Assembly (NCBI GenBank): GCA_010094045.1
Contig: ML986710.1
Span: 62,001 to 126,000 of the forward strand
From: Lojkania enalia
Lineage: Eukaryota; Ascomycota; Dothideomycetes; Pleosporales
Direction of reading: 5' to 3'
Length of the DNA: 64,000 nt
A program made the position numbers and the translations under genes. Below, piece by piece: positions 1 to 11,719 of this stretch. The notes beneath the pieces are model-generated. The model was not told the origin of the DNA and did not search any database. It saw nothing but the letters and a program-made list of their open reading frames with translations. How positions within the stretch are numbered: position 1 is the stretch's first letter; each line of letters starts with the position of its first letter.

Positions 1-1280
1 GAAGTCTGGCTCTGGCTTCTGTGGATCCTTTGAACCCAGTTGCTTACTGCTACGCTGCGTATGACCCCGACAACTGAGGTGTCGCGCCTTACCTATCCCC
101 GCCCTAGTCAGCAGCTCCTTCAGAAGGCATATCATCATATGAATGGCATTAATTACTCCATATTGAGAAATGAATACGAACATTTGAACAATCTGAACCT
201 AGATAGGGAAGTAGTAGCTTGGCTCTCGAAAGATACGGTCAGACTAAGATACGTGCAGCCTGGAGGGGGTTACTTTGCAATACTAGGGGTATATTGCACT
301 TCAGTACGTTCTCCATTCCCAAAAGGCAAACCTGAGCCAAATCCAAGACCTTATAATCTGATAGTGAAGCGGCACATGACCATATTCTCCTTGTGGTAAT
401 CTATTCCTGACGAAGGTCGCCGATCTTGTCAAACGACTTTGATGTGCTCATATGTCCGAAGATTTCCTATCAACCTTACCACGTACAATGGGAAACAAAA
501 GAAGACAATAAAATGGTAGATAGGTGTACTGGCTGAACAAAATTAGAAGCTACTAAGTGTGAGGCGCATCACGGTTATTGTATCGTACTAGAGAGATCCG
601 ATCATGGAAGCTCCCGCTCCCGACGGTTTCTTTGTGGAAGTCTCCCATGGGACAATGGACTGGATTAATGATACGTGTAACGCAATTGGCAGGAACTGCG
701 GAGTTTATGCTGAATTAGACCTCTATTTTGACAGGATCGGCACCAGCGCAACGATGAGCAGTCTATTAACAAACCAAAATTTACGATCCGCATCTTCACC
801 CGTAACGAGCCTTGCGGCGAGTGGGCGCATAAGATGTATCTAAACCAATCTATTGCCAAATGTTGCATCGACCGCTCCTTTCAACTTTCATAGCAGACTC
901 CCACGCACGCCCACTCTGCCGAAGCTACTTCCAACTATATGGGTGCCATCGACACGGCCACAACTCCTACCGGGATCGGAGTTTTACCATACATAACCAA
1001 CGAGTCACACTGATTCCTCACAAACAGCATCAGGCATTCTCCTAACTCCGAAATGCCCAATAGATTCTATAACAGTCTACACTTCCGACGACCGCCATAA
1101 GTACCTTGTGAATATATCAGCCCTCATGACTTTAGCCAACGCAACGACGGGCCCACCATTCAAGTCCATCTATTCGCTTTTACAGTTGACGCCGAAAGGA
1201 CACCCGCAGCTTGTGAATCACAGCATATAGAAACCTGCAATCCTTCTCGTATGTGCCCATTCCGGAGCGGCCCCTCCTTC
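1..1280. other. gene-poor left end
   Basis: I see no convincing gene here. Open frames at 40-399 and 604-843 do not resemble any family I recognise, have no splice sites that extend them, and the first does not begin with ATG. The stretch may contain decayed coding sequence, but nothing can be named. Confidence 0.4.
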
Positions 1281-1429
1281 TGACGCGTATCAGGCAGCAT
1301 CAATTGCTGAGGCAAATATTGATGTATTCAAGGAAGGTAAGTGGCTTGCCTGGCCAGACGCTGGCAGTGGCGAGACTATATAGGCCTGAAAACATACCAA
1401 CTATATTAGGATAGTAGAAACACGTGACA
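1281..1429 (+). mobile_element. solo-LTR-like element, family A copy 1
   Basis: This is a 149-bp element starting TGACGCG and ending GTGACA. It is flanked by a perfect 5-bp direct repeat, CCTTC (1276-1280 and 1430-1434). It has a TATATAGG motif in its second half and a CACGTGAC box at the 3' end. Three further copies of identical length lie at 26549, 28368 and 36794. TG...CA ends, 5-bp target duplications and an internal TATA motif are the marks of a solo LTR or a very short TRIM-type LTR element. Copy 1 has TGAC instead of TGTC at its left end and several other differences, so it is an older insertion. Confidence 0.8.
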
Positions 1430-2358
1430 CCTTCCCACCCTCAGCCCGCGCCGCACAAATAGCACCCCCACTCTTCTCCGTCAACTAGGAAGAATCATTT
1501 GCATTCATACCCACTCCCCAGAGCTAAAGTTCCGACTCCGGAGAATCACACCTTGAGTAGAATCGGTTCGCGGCGCAGAAATTGCGCCGGAAGTAGCGAG
1601 ACTTTATTGAGAACCTTGGGGTACGAAAACACGACAGCGAGAGGGAGAACAGAAGACTGAAGGATCATGTTCACGATTTGTAGAACGAGGTCGAGCAATT
1701 AAGTGATGTAGCCAAGGAGCATAGTGAATCTGAAAGATGGCCGAGCAGCAATGTGGAGGGGGCAGTGAATATTTATCTGAAGCGATGTGACGGGCAGACA
1801 GTAGATTCCATTTACTAAGACGAATAATCAGATGAGCATGGCAATAATGGTGGTTAGAAAAGGGGAGGGTCTTTGTGAGGTTATACATTAGCGAACCATT
1901 AGAGCAGTACCACTACAAAGAAAGTAGATGGGTAGACTCATGAAGCCACCAAACTACAGAACCTAAAACATTTTTTACTATTGGCTCTGGCACAATGGAA
2001 TTCCATATATCTCACGTAACTACCCGCATAATCGCTCCCGGAGACATCGATCGCGGCTTGCTAACTGAATCTTCCTTGCCTTTATCCAATGAAATGCGAA
2101 ATAACCGTAAACGACATGCCGAGCCGTTATCATCCAAGAAACAGCCACCGGAGAGTAGAAGACAACCAATAGGTGTACAGCGAAAATGCAGCAAATGATG
2201 ATTGTACTAGACCGTTATGCACTACCCTTCGTTGCTAGAATAAATCGATAAATTTAGATGATCCTTCCAAATCGGTGGCGCAAATATCTAGCCAACGCCT
2301 TACGGTAGAACAAAAGTGTTAAAATAATTAAAGCATGGTGCGTTATATTGATTGTTAT
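1430..2358. other. intergenic, no gene seen
   Basis: Only short overlapping frames on both strands (for example 1604-1888 minus and 1995-2198 plus), with no recognisable product. This stretch lies downstream of the minus-strand regulator gene ending at 2359. Confidence 0.4.
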
Positions 2359-5347
2359 TCAATTTTTATCGGAAGGCTGAGAGGACGTGGTTATAGGTAA
2401 AAGGTGGCTTGACTGCGCTCCTGGTGTATCGGTAATCGTAGTCGTGAGAAAGGGGTTTCTAAAGGCAGTATGGATCTGCGATTGTCCTGGGTACATATAG
2501 GGCACTGCCACGGGCTGCTGTTGATTGAATTCTATCGGAAACTGAGTATCAAGGCCTGCCATTATGGTCTGGGGCTTAGTATTCTGCTTGGCCCACTCCT
2601 GTGGCTCCCAGGGCGCGGGCTGGAAATGGCCATTAGTAGGGGAGGTTTCCATAGAGTCTTGGTAATCCCGGAATCCGTGGCTTTGGAGAATCCCGACATC
2701 TTCTTCTGCCAAAAGGTCACTTACTCCTCCCTTAATGTGTGGGGCACTGCTTCGGAGAATGTCGACTACAACCTGTAATGCTCGTTGGGCGACGTCGTTC
2801 TTTCCTTGTAGGGATCTCAGCCAACAGATTAATTTCTTTAAATATTTGAATAAGTCATCGCCATCTTTCGTTATGGTAGTATTCTGGCACGACATCTCGA
2901 GAAGCAGGACTGCTACTGCTTGCATTACTGTGGAATATTCGTTATTAAATTGAAGCCCTAAAAATGTAAGGATACTCACTGTGATGCACGATGGCCCACC
3001 ATGGGCCGTATTTGTAGATATATGCTGGCTCTGGGACATCTGGTAGTAAATCTGTCATGTCTGCAACAGCTTTAACACATGCCTCCGCAGAAGTTGTATT
3101 CAAGTTACTAGACTTGCTACTTGAGCCCTTGACTCGCCGCTCGAGTCGAGAAAGACATGGCCGGGTAATAAGAATCCGAGTGCTATAATAGTGAAACTTG
3201 AGAAGCAATCGGTTACGCTGTAGTTTGAACTCCAGCTTTAGGACTTCCGAATCTAGCATATCTGGTATAGCAGTCTGCGCCCATTCGTCCAGTTCGGATA
3301 GCAAATGTGGAATGGTCTTTTGGACGCGTTCCCAATCATTTCGCGGCGAATAAAGCACTGCAAGTACTTTTTGGGTAATCTGGCTGATCCTAGCACGCGC
3401 ATCCAGAAAGGAGCCCACAATTGGGCGCAATAACCAACGCCGAGAGGAATCAGACCCTGTGGTACTCGCGAGACTTGTCGGCGATGAAGGCGTCGAAAGC
3501 GAAATATTATTACTTCCTCTTCGAATTGCCTGCTCGAAGCGAATATTTTTGATCTGCTCTTCTAGCAGAGCAGTCGGAATGGGAATGGTACAATCTTCAT
3601 CGGCGATAATGCTTGGACGACCGGTTATAGCGCTTAGAAGAGACTCAACAGCTTGAAGACCCCACCAAGTTAGGATCAATACTTCTTTCTTGTGCATTGG
3701 CGTGGAAGGATCTTCATTTCTGAGATGTAGACCGACAGCTACAGCAAAGCGGAGTGATATTCCGATCATAACCCATGCTCTGTTCATATACGTCAGTCCA
3801 ATTACAGATTGACAAAGCAGGGACTCGAGCAACCAAAAGGCAAAATCTACAATCATTTATCGTACGATGATTGACAAAAATATTTGGAAATGTTTCGATA
3901 GCTATAAAATCCTTACCTGCTTACATGCCCAATTGCCAAGTAGTACATAGATAGTAAACCGGTGGCCTGAAGAAGTTATCACCGCTGAATGCTGCCCGGG
4001 CGATAGGGATGCTTGCCTGAATGGTTGAGAGATCTGGGTGTGATATAATCATCACGGTATTCTCAAGTTGCAATAGCCGTAAGGCCCTGACCATATATAT
4101 TAGGTGGTCGTTGGGCTCCGCCTGCCATGGAGCGTTTGTTAAGTGCGAATACCGTGCACCGATTGCGAATACCAAATTCAGGATAGCTTGCCACTTATCG
4201 GAGACTGGCAACGGTCTTTGCTGGCGAATCGAATTATAGAGCTTTCGGAACTGCAGTTCGTAAACCTTAGGAAGGATCGGAAACGAGATGTGAACTGTTG
4301 TCATATAACAATTAAACAATGATTCAGCCATATCTGGAGAAGGTAATTCCCATTGGTTTACGAGAAGTTCGGTTACATCGAGATTCTCAGCATCAAGATA
4401 AAATGCCGAATCTGCGACATGTAGGTTACTTCCAGTTCTCGAGAAGGCGGGATAAGAGCCTGTAGGTCTCAGATCAGACTCATCACCTACAGGTGGTGCT
4501 CCATGAGAAAGCCCGGATAAGACATTATCGGAACCTTGCATTTGAAATCTCAGACTCCGTAGCCACTGGACTTCAGAATTCTGTCCGAAGAATCCAGTTG
4601 CTCTCGACTCACGGCTACGAAGTAAATCTTCGTCTAGAAGGTCAATTTCCTCATTAGAGCCTAACGAGCCAGACACACCGTCAGGAGCATCTGCTAGATC
4701 TCCATTACGGGGCGGCTCTCGTCTTGGGCGCTTGCCGAGAGTGTTTGGGGACAGTGACACAGAGGTGGTAGACATATCATCTCCTACCTAGACTTATGTC
4801 AGTGACATTCATATAACTTGGTTACTCCACCATACTGTACCCAGAACATTACTGATCTTCGTTCTATCCTTTTCATCGACACGGGAACTAAGCTCTTTTA
4901 GAAGGTTAGTGAGCTCGAGGTTCTGCTCTGTGACCCTGATGAAAATTTAGTCCGCTTGGCGAGCCCTCGAATTGAATGCACGCACGATTTCAGTCGATCC
5001 TTTCGGAGCTGGGGATATGAACATGGCTTTTCGTTTTCTTCACAGTTTCTACATCGTGGTATTTCACCAGTACATTTCACTTCTGTTGGTAGAATTAGTT
5101 ACAATATAGTCCTCACTAAAGCCGGTGCTGTATGAGAAAGGAACAACCCACTTCGCTTCCGGCAGTTGGTACACTATGCTCAGTCAGCTTTTGTGTTCAA
5201 GAATTCGACAATGTCAAAATTAGCAGTACTTACAGCTGTTGTTACCCTTTGTTTCTCGTTTGAGCCAGTCGAAGACGTTTGATCCTGGCCTCGTCTCTCC
5301 AACCTGGGGATTGGCACTTTCGAACCGGACTCCGCCCCTACAAACAT
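2359..5347 (-). CDS. Zn2Cys6 fungal transcription factor, eight exons
   Basis: Predicted nuclear regulator of 840 aa. Exons: 5347-5234, 5173-5152, 5082-4986, 4935-4836, 4787-4017, 3966-3917, 3779-2980, 2927-2359; the total of 2523 nt is in frame. The Zn2Cys6 cluster (C-x2-C-x6-C-x6-C-x2-C-x6-C, starting at residue 39) is split by two introns: the first exon ends RVTTA, exon 2 gives CTNCRKR, and exon 3 gives VKCTGEIPRC. A short leucine-rich coiled coil follows (EQNLELTNLLKEL). The fungal-specific TF middle homology region has the motifs IQATGLLSMYYLA, SRAW and VGLHLRNE, and GPWWAIVHHIMQAV comes later. The intron 4016-3967 starts with GC rather than GT. The donor after exon 2 is the weak GTGGGT. 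Start chosen at the first ATG (5347); the longer frame upstream begins with GTG. The target genes cannot be told from sequence. Confidence 0.85.
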
Positions 5348-5683
5348 GGTTCGAATCTGTGAAGCAGGAGGATTGCGTCCTGCCAACGAAGATCGAAGGC
5401 CCCTTTCATCCGAAGCCAAGCGTGGGAAGCGTCTCGGAAGCTGAGACGCCTTGCCTCCCTCCCGTGGATAAGAACCCAGAACCACGGGTTCAAAGCCCCG
5501 CGAATGAACGCCACCGAAGGTTTTCAGTCAACAAAATTGGAAGTGTCCGCCCGGCGGCATAGGACAGAACGAGACGACACGTTGTTAAGGCGCTTTGAAA
5601 ACGGATTTATTCAAAATGCAGTCATGGTGCTTGCAGGGCAGGGCTTGGGTTAACGAGTGAACCGTGGGGCCCCCATAATGGCA

Positions 5684-5842
5684 TTTATACATTCAAAAAG
5701 CCTGGGCGCAGGGACGCGACAAGTTTCGAGGCCGCGCGCAGATGGCCTTGACCAGTGGTGATTGCTGATTGGCTATAGTCTCGGAAACTGTTCCAAGGCG
5801 ACAGAGTACTGATTGGCTGCTCGGCGCCGTTTCCGAACCAAT
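5684..5842 (-). promoter_or_regulatory. TATA box and CCAAT boxes of the Zn2Cys6 gene
   Basis: On the minus strand, upstream of the regulator at 5347, there is TATAAA (5689-5684). Further upstream are two CCAAT boxes in gene orientation (5772-5768 and 5816-5812) and one inverted (5838-5842). Their order and spacing fit a fungal core promoter with CCAAT-binding-complex sites. The implied 5' leader is about 300 nt. This is inference from motifs only. Confidence 0.45.
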
Positions 5843-5942
5843 CAAATCCCTTTCTTCCAGAGCTCAGACGAAACAGAGCTAGCGTAAGTTCCGTGCCCAG
5901 GTGCACTGAGAACGGAACCACCAACAATCATCCACGTTAGGA

Positions 5943-6714
5943 GTCTTGCAAACATATGCAGCAAGTCAGGTATCAAGAACCTTTTCCTTCCTAGTTGAGC
6001 TGGAAAAGATGGAGGGACGCTTGGCAAAAGTCCTCTTGGTCTACAGTGCTTTCCGTTCTTTTGCGACGATCTTCTACTTAAACCCTAAGATAAACCCTGG
6101 TCATAAACTGCAAGATAAGGGAGGGGCGAATAGCTTGGATCATTCAATGGCGATCTCAATAGCATTAATAGTGTAGATCGGGCCGGAAAGCGGGGAAAGC
6201 ACCCCTCCACTATCGGAGTACCGCATTTAAGGCCATATATGGAGCGCATTCGCAAACAGATAGCGGAAACTGTACGTATAGTACTAAAATGTATTTGAAC
6301 ATGAGTTGAATCTACTGTAGTAGCTGCTGAACAGAAGCAATGAATGGTCGCTTGGAATTACGTCGCATATTCCGGGTATGTAGTTTGACGAGGAGACATC
6401 GGCACGCACGTGGGGAATGCGCGTTTAACCTTTCTGGGGTCTCATCTGCGAGAGGCCATGGCAATTTCTTTGAGTGATGCCTGAAAGTATCCCAAATAAG
6501 CCGAAATGCCTATCTCCTTCAGGTAGTACTACAGGATTCCTGGAAGTATGGCTGTCACAGGAGCCACACACTTACGTTGATTATTCAAATCGTTGGTATG
6601 AAGGGTTGCTTACATAATGGAAAGTTTTGAGATCCATATGGTAGTTGATTGAACTATGTTATACAAAGTGTAAGGATAGAGTGCTTTCGAGTATCTAATA
6701 CTAGTAATAACCTG
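5943..6714. other. intergenic, no gene seen
   Basis: No frame with a recognisable product; the small frame at 5946-6176 has no supporting features. Confidence 0.4.
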
Positions 6715-6882
6715 TGTAAGCAAGAGTGAATGGAGACTGTATGGGTGTTGTATTTATTGGTGTATTGATATTTGTCTTGATGATTGTCTTGATCTGTCGG
6801 TCAAAATACAGTAGGGGAATATATAGTACATGAGACTGCTCAAGGGCTGCATAGCTGATCAGGCACGTGACCTGAGCTTACA
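6715..6882 (+). mobile_element. solo-LTR-like element, family B copy 1
   Basis: This is a 168-bp element with inverted ends TGTAAG...CTTACA. It is flanked by a perfect 5-bp duplication ACCTG (6710-6714 and 6883-6887). It contains GAATATATAGTACAT (TATA-like) and a CACGTGACC box close to the 3' end. Related copies lie at 21652-21812 (minus) and 33251-33410 (plus). The structure fits a solo LTR or TRIM element. Confidence 0.8.
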
Positions 6883-9088
6883 ACCTGTTAATGTTTGGAG
6901 TACTAAACCCGCCAAAATTCCCGGCTCATAAAGGTAAACCTGCCAGTGCTATGTACTTCATTTAGTTCCGTCTGTGCTGTTTCCTCTCGGAAACTGAGGA
7001 CAGAGGGACGAAAATGTGGGGTCATAGCGACACTGTCCTAAATACGTACCAATTTACTATAATAATGACCTCCACCACTGTGTTGCCAAATTTATTCCAT
7101 TTTCTGGTAGTTAAAAACGCAATCCCTGTCCAATTAGGAGCCAGTTTCTGGCCCTATGACGGATATTCTTGTGGAAAACCTGTGGCACGCTGTAGCTCTT
7201 CATATGCTCGGACTGTGTTTGCGGAAATTATTTTCAGAATTCCCTAATGTCACTTAAGTGAATGGTACGAACGTAATTCATAGCATCAAAGTGGCCTTAT
7301 TTAATTGTGGCCACTGTAGACTGCGATATAACGATGAAATGCAATAATTTAAATCCGACAAAATATCGATTATGAACTGAATTGGGCTGAAACGGAGATA
7401 TATGCTTCTAATGCTTACCCTATTTGTAGCCGTGGTGTAACGGCTTATTGCTTATTAGAAGAGTGATGAAGCGGACAAAAATATCCCAGCAACGGTGCTT
7501 GCGGCCGTATGTAATTTAAGTAACGCGAAGAGATCATCTCAAAGCCCTAGTGGTACTTAACCGGCAGAGATGATAAGACATTCCTACATCCTGAATAGTT
7601 GCCTGGGGGGAAAGATATAGGCTTGAACTCGCTTGTGTTGCCCGCATGGGCAGAAGCTAGTAAGTGTATAAGAGACTTCAATGTAGGATTGTTTCAGCGA
7701 CTTTGCTAGGAGACTCTCCAAAGGATTTTCGAGCAAAGAGTCCGATTTAGGGCACGGCGGTATGACAATTTCCACGGACTAGCCTCAAATTTGTCCAACA
7801 TGTCGGGTTACCACATTTAGTTAAATGGAAAGGCGGATTCACTACCTCATTCTAGAATACATTCGCACAGATGGACTTCACGTCTGAATTATGGGATGAT
7901 TTTGTCTACGTTATCTTGCCCTGGGAGGGGATTGGTATATTGCGTCTTTCTCTTCTTCTGCTGATTAAGTCCTGAGCTCGAGCGAAAAGACGAGTTGGGT
8001 CTGGTTCATGGTCAGGAGGCTCGAAAGATCTTCCAGATCGACGATCGTAAAGTGAGCAATCCACACTATCAGCAGTAGTCAAAGATGATCACAAAGTTCG
8101 CGATGCCGGAATTTTTCCTATCATTTTTCATCATCTTTTGTTGAATGTAATGATGGAGTATATGGCTTCCTGGTTCAACCTGCTCTCAATCTGCTCTCGC
8201 TAGCATTAAAAATTATCAGGGGAATTAATAAACGCCTGTAGGTCGGAAAAGTGAAGCTTGTGAAGAACACGAAGCTGGAGCGCCAAAATCAAACCTCCGA
8301 CCTTTCTCCTATTTGCTGCATTCATCGTGTAAGAATTCTCAGGCTCCGATCAAGGCGACCGGACGACGTCAGCGAACGGCCCCCTCGCGCCATCGGCGCG
8401 AGGACAGGATGCTAGAAGCAATTAGGCTCCTTGACAGAAGTAGATCGTGAAGCCATGGCAAAAGCTTGTGGCTAGCCTCAATGCTTCTTCATGTCAAATT
8501 GCAATGTCAATTACTATATTAGTCCGAATCCAAATAGCAAGAATCTATCATGCAAGCCCCAAACACAGCTCTCCTGCTCCATAGTATCTTCGAATACCAA
8601 TTTTCTCTAGTGTACATGCATTCGACGTCGCCAGAACCGTCGGAGTGGCATACTATCCTCGTCCGTGCTTTCCAGACCCACTAATTCGCACATTCTGCAA
8701 TTATTCGCGCTTTCACAAGCGCAACGTTAGCTCTCACTATTGGGTCGCACCTCGTACGAGGCTATTGGAGAGACGAATTTCTTATGACGGAATTTACAGG
8801 CTACCCGCACCGCCCGTGCCCTATTCGCTGCAGAAGACTCTGCAGACGCTACGACAGGCAGTATTTATCATCAAGATGGCCGCTTTCATTTGTTGAAGTC
8901 TGATCCCTCAACTCATCTCATCCAATTTCGTTGGCACCTCAGTCACATTTCCCCTAATTATCGATTATCGATTATCGATTATCTAGGCGACCAGCGGTGC
9001 CGAAATACCTTGCCTCCGACGTTCTGCGTCGACACATTGTTCCCCTTACATTTCCTGCCCATCTCAGTTCTTATATCAGGCAGTTACC
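6883..9088. other. intergenic tract before the MFS gene
   Basis: No recognisable gene. Two small structures stand out. A perfect 9-bp inverted repeat (CCTCGCGCC, loop ATC, GGCGCGAGG) lies at 8383-8403, next to an ACGTCA motif near 8366. A threefold tandem CGATTAT repeat lies around 8960-8982, in the promoter region of the transporter gene. Confidence 0.4.
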
Positions 9089-10898
9089 ATGCTCCCTTCC
9101 GTGGACCTCAATCGCACATCTATAGCTGAAAAGAAATATGAAAGCTCGGAAGACGGCTCACATGGCCCTCGTCTCCCAACAGCCAACGATAGCATCCAGC
9201 ACATGGACACCGCCGGTTCCATTTCCGATGAAGACCGCCGATTCTACTACAAATTTGGCACGTACGATCGCTATGAGATCACCGAGGAGAATTGCTACGA
9301 GGAACTCGGGTTTTGTTTTCCCACTGTTATCTTCTTAGTTCAAGTTTCCATGAACTTTAATACGTCGCTGTACTCCAACACGATCTCCGGTATATCAGAT
9401 GAGTTTGGCGTCAGTGACCAAGCAGAGCGAGTCGGTGCTGCCATCTTCTTAATCCCGTATACCTATGGATGCGAACTGTGGGCACCATGGTCCGAAGAAG
9501 TCGGTCGATGGCCCGTTATGCAGCTTTCATTGTTTCTCGTGAATATTTGGCAAACTCCAGTCGGCGTTGCGCCAAATTTTGGGACCATGATCGTCTACCG
9601 CACTCTTGGAGGTCTTTACTCGGCTGGTGGATCTATTACGCTAGGTATGGTGGCAGATATGTGGGAAGCTGATACCCAGCAGTATGCAGCTGTAAGTCAA
9701 GGGGTCGAAGTAATATCGCATCGTTAGTTTAATCTTCACTTAGGCATATGTCGTATATTACTCCGTTGGTGGTTCTATCTTTGGACCTATCGTAGGTGGT
9801 TTTATCGAACAATTTCTAGTGTGGCGCTGGAATATTTGGATACAACTGATATTCGATGGTTTCGTTCAAGCACTCCATTTTGTTCTCGTTCCGGTGACCC
9901 GCACCACAATCATGATGGACAAGATTGCGAAAAATAGAAGGAAAGAGGCGGAAGAGGGCCGAAAGCCCGTCAACATCTGGGGTCCAAACGAGCTCACACC
10001 GTTTAAAGACCGCTTCTCGGCTCGAGAGGTTCTAATCACGTGGATCCGACCCTTCCGCATGTTTCTTACCGAGCCAATCGTCCTGACCCTCTCACTTCTT
10101 TCTGGTTTCTCCCACGCCCTCATCTTCATGTTCTTGTAGGCTTGTGCTCTTGTATACGCACAGTGGAATCTCGCTACTTTCGCTATTGGTCTAGCCTTCG
10201 TCCCTATTGGTATTGGATATTTCCTTGCCTGGTTCTCATTCTTCCCCACAATCCATCACAATAAGCAAACGCGTCGAGAGTGCCCGAATGACGAAAGGGC
10301 TCAATACGAATCCCGTCTTTGGTGGCTACTCTACACAGCACCTTGCCTACCCATTGGCTTGATCGCTTTCGCATGGACGTCTACAGGCCCGCCAGTCCAC
10401 TGGGTAGGCTCAATGGTCTTCAGCGCAGTCATCGGCATCGCAAACTACGCTATCTACATGGCTACCGTCGACTACATGATCTGCGCCTATGGGCCGTACT
10501 CGGCTTCCGCCACCGGCGGCACCGGCTGGTCGCGAGACTTTTTAGCTGGTGTGCTTACACTGCCCGCTACGCCCTTTTATCAGAATATACCGAGCTCGAG
10601 CAACCGATGGCATCTGGCATATGCATCGACTATTCTGTTCTGTATCGCAACTTTACTGGTTGTGGTTGTTTATGTTATTTATTGGAAAGGTCCGGTGCTG
10701 AGAAAGCGATCCCCATTTGCACAGCAGTTGTCACAAGCGAGGGAAGAGACTGGTGGTAGGAGGGCCAGTGCTTTGCCTGGCATATACGGATCGAGGCATA
10801 ATTCTATCGTGGCCGGGACATCCGTCCCAGGCTGGAGACGAGGTAGTGTGCTGAGAAGTACTGGGCCTTCACAGGTGCAGCCGAGGGTTGCGCGGTAA
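9089..10898 (+). pseudogene. MFS drug-transporter-like gene with in-frame amber stop
   Basis: Encodes a DHA1-type major facilitator (proton-coupled drug or metabolite efflux at the plasma membrane). Exon 1 is 9089-9691. A 52-nt GT-AG intron (9692-9743) is followed by the second exon in frame. N-terminal half: hydrophilic leader with RFYYKFGTYDRYEI, then membrane segments with EVGRWPVMQ and YRTLGGLYSAGGS. At 10137-10139 the frame is cut by TAG in the middle of a membrane segment (IFMFL-stop-ACALVYAQW). After the stop the same frame runs on for 252 codons with typical C-terminal MFS sequence (PIGIGYFLAWFSFFP, ASATGGTGWSRDFLAG) to a TAA at 10896-10898. No GT-AG intron can remove the stop and keep the frame. 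A single C-to-T change from CAG (Gln) would explain it. Either a recent pseudogene, a half transporter, or a sequencing error. Confidence 0.75.
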
Positions 10899-11374
10899 GA
10901 AATAATAAGAAAAGGAGTTGAGAAGGGCAAAGAGAATTCTTAGATTGTACGGTGTGGATAAGCATGAATCCAAGAGACCCTGGACAAACTGCTCAAGCTT
11001 AGCTCTTCCGAACCTCTCAATTTTATAACAGTAAACCATTGTATCATAGTACTCATTTTTTATATATTTAAAATGATCTTCGGATGCTGCTTTAATAAAC
11101 CGTGTTAGAGAAATAGCGGTGATGTAATATAGAATTATCGAGTTCTTAGAATATCTTCCTACATATCTGCGCCGACCTAAAGTTGCAAGGCAAGTTTCTC
11201 CGCAGAGAACCCGAACCAACGTAGGCACCATTTCCAACTTTGCTGCTATGAAAAGCTCTAACCAACTGAATGCTATAACCTGCCTCCTTCATCACTTCCT
11301 GCAAAATGTCTACCGAAATCCTAACACATCCCATCTCGTCCCAACCCTCCTCTACGTCACGTTCTCTTCCGACC

Positions 11375-11719
11375 ATGCCGTCCGATCCGGTAACTGATAT
11401 CGTTCTCTTCAAATACAGACCAAATATATCATGGCAATATCTCGAAGTTCACTTCGAAGCATTCGTAGTCCTTAAATTAACATTCTTAAGCCTAGAACTT
11501 CGTCTTCCACTCACCACATCGTTGAAAGGTGACAAAAATTGACCATGGAAACCTGATAGTAGACGCTTGACGCACGGCAGTGTTCTAGAGTTTGCCTCGC
11601 ACTCTGGTCTCGATTACTACCTAACCACCGAGTCCGTGCATTAGAAACTCAAGGGATGCGAAGCCGCTTGTTAAGAATGGTGTTGCTATTGATATTAAAG
11701 ATGGGGTTTTGTTTAGGCG
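11375..11719 (+). pseudogene. decayed Dabb (stress-responsive A/B barrel) domain gene
   Basis: An ATG at 11375 opens a frame with TDIVLFKYRPNISWQYLEVHFEAF (positions 11396-11467), matching the start of small fungal Dabb-domain proteins. A TGA follows at about 11540. Behind it, in shifting frames, come LEFASHSGLDYYLTTESVH and, after a further stop, KPLVKNGVAIDIKDGVLF, the usual Dabb C-terminus. The order of pieces is right for a protein of about 115 aa, but stops and frameshifts make it non-functional. Family assignment is from memory of the motif. Confidence 0.6.

Noticed and set aside
5180..5485. Open frame extended upstream of the regulator start (101 codons, minus).
   Set aside because: It begins with GTG, and its 3' part runs into an intron at 5233. 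The first ATG in frame is at 5347.
5583..5926. A 344-bp segment with TGTT...AACA ends, a TATA motif and an AATAAA motif on the minus strand, at first read as an LTR of a truncated retrotransposon.
   Set aside because: The flanks show no target duplication, and the sequence next to it, first taken as gag, is exon 1 of the Zn2Cys6 gene. TATA and CCAAT boxes fit a promoter better.
9089..10139. Treating the N-terminal MFS part as a complete short gene.
   Set aside because: It would end within a membrane segment with half of the fold missing, while the rest follows in the same frame directly after the stop.
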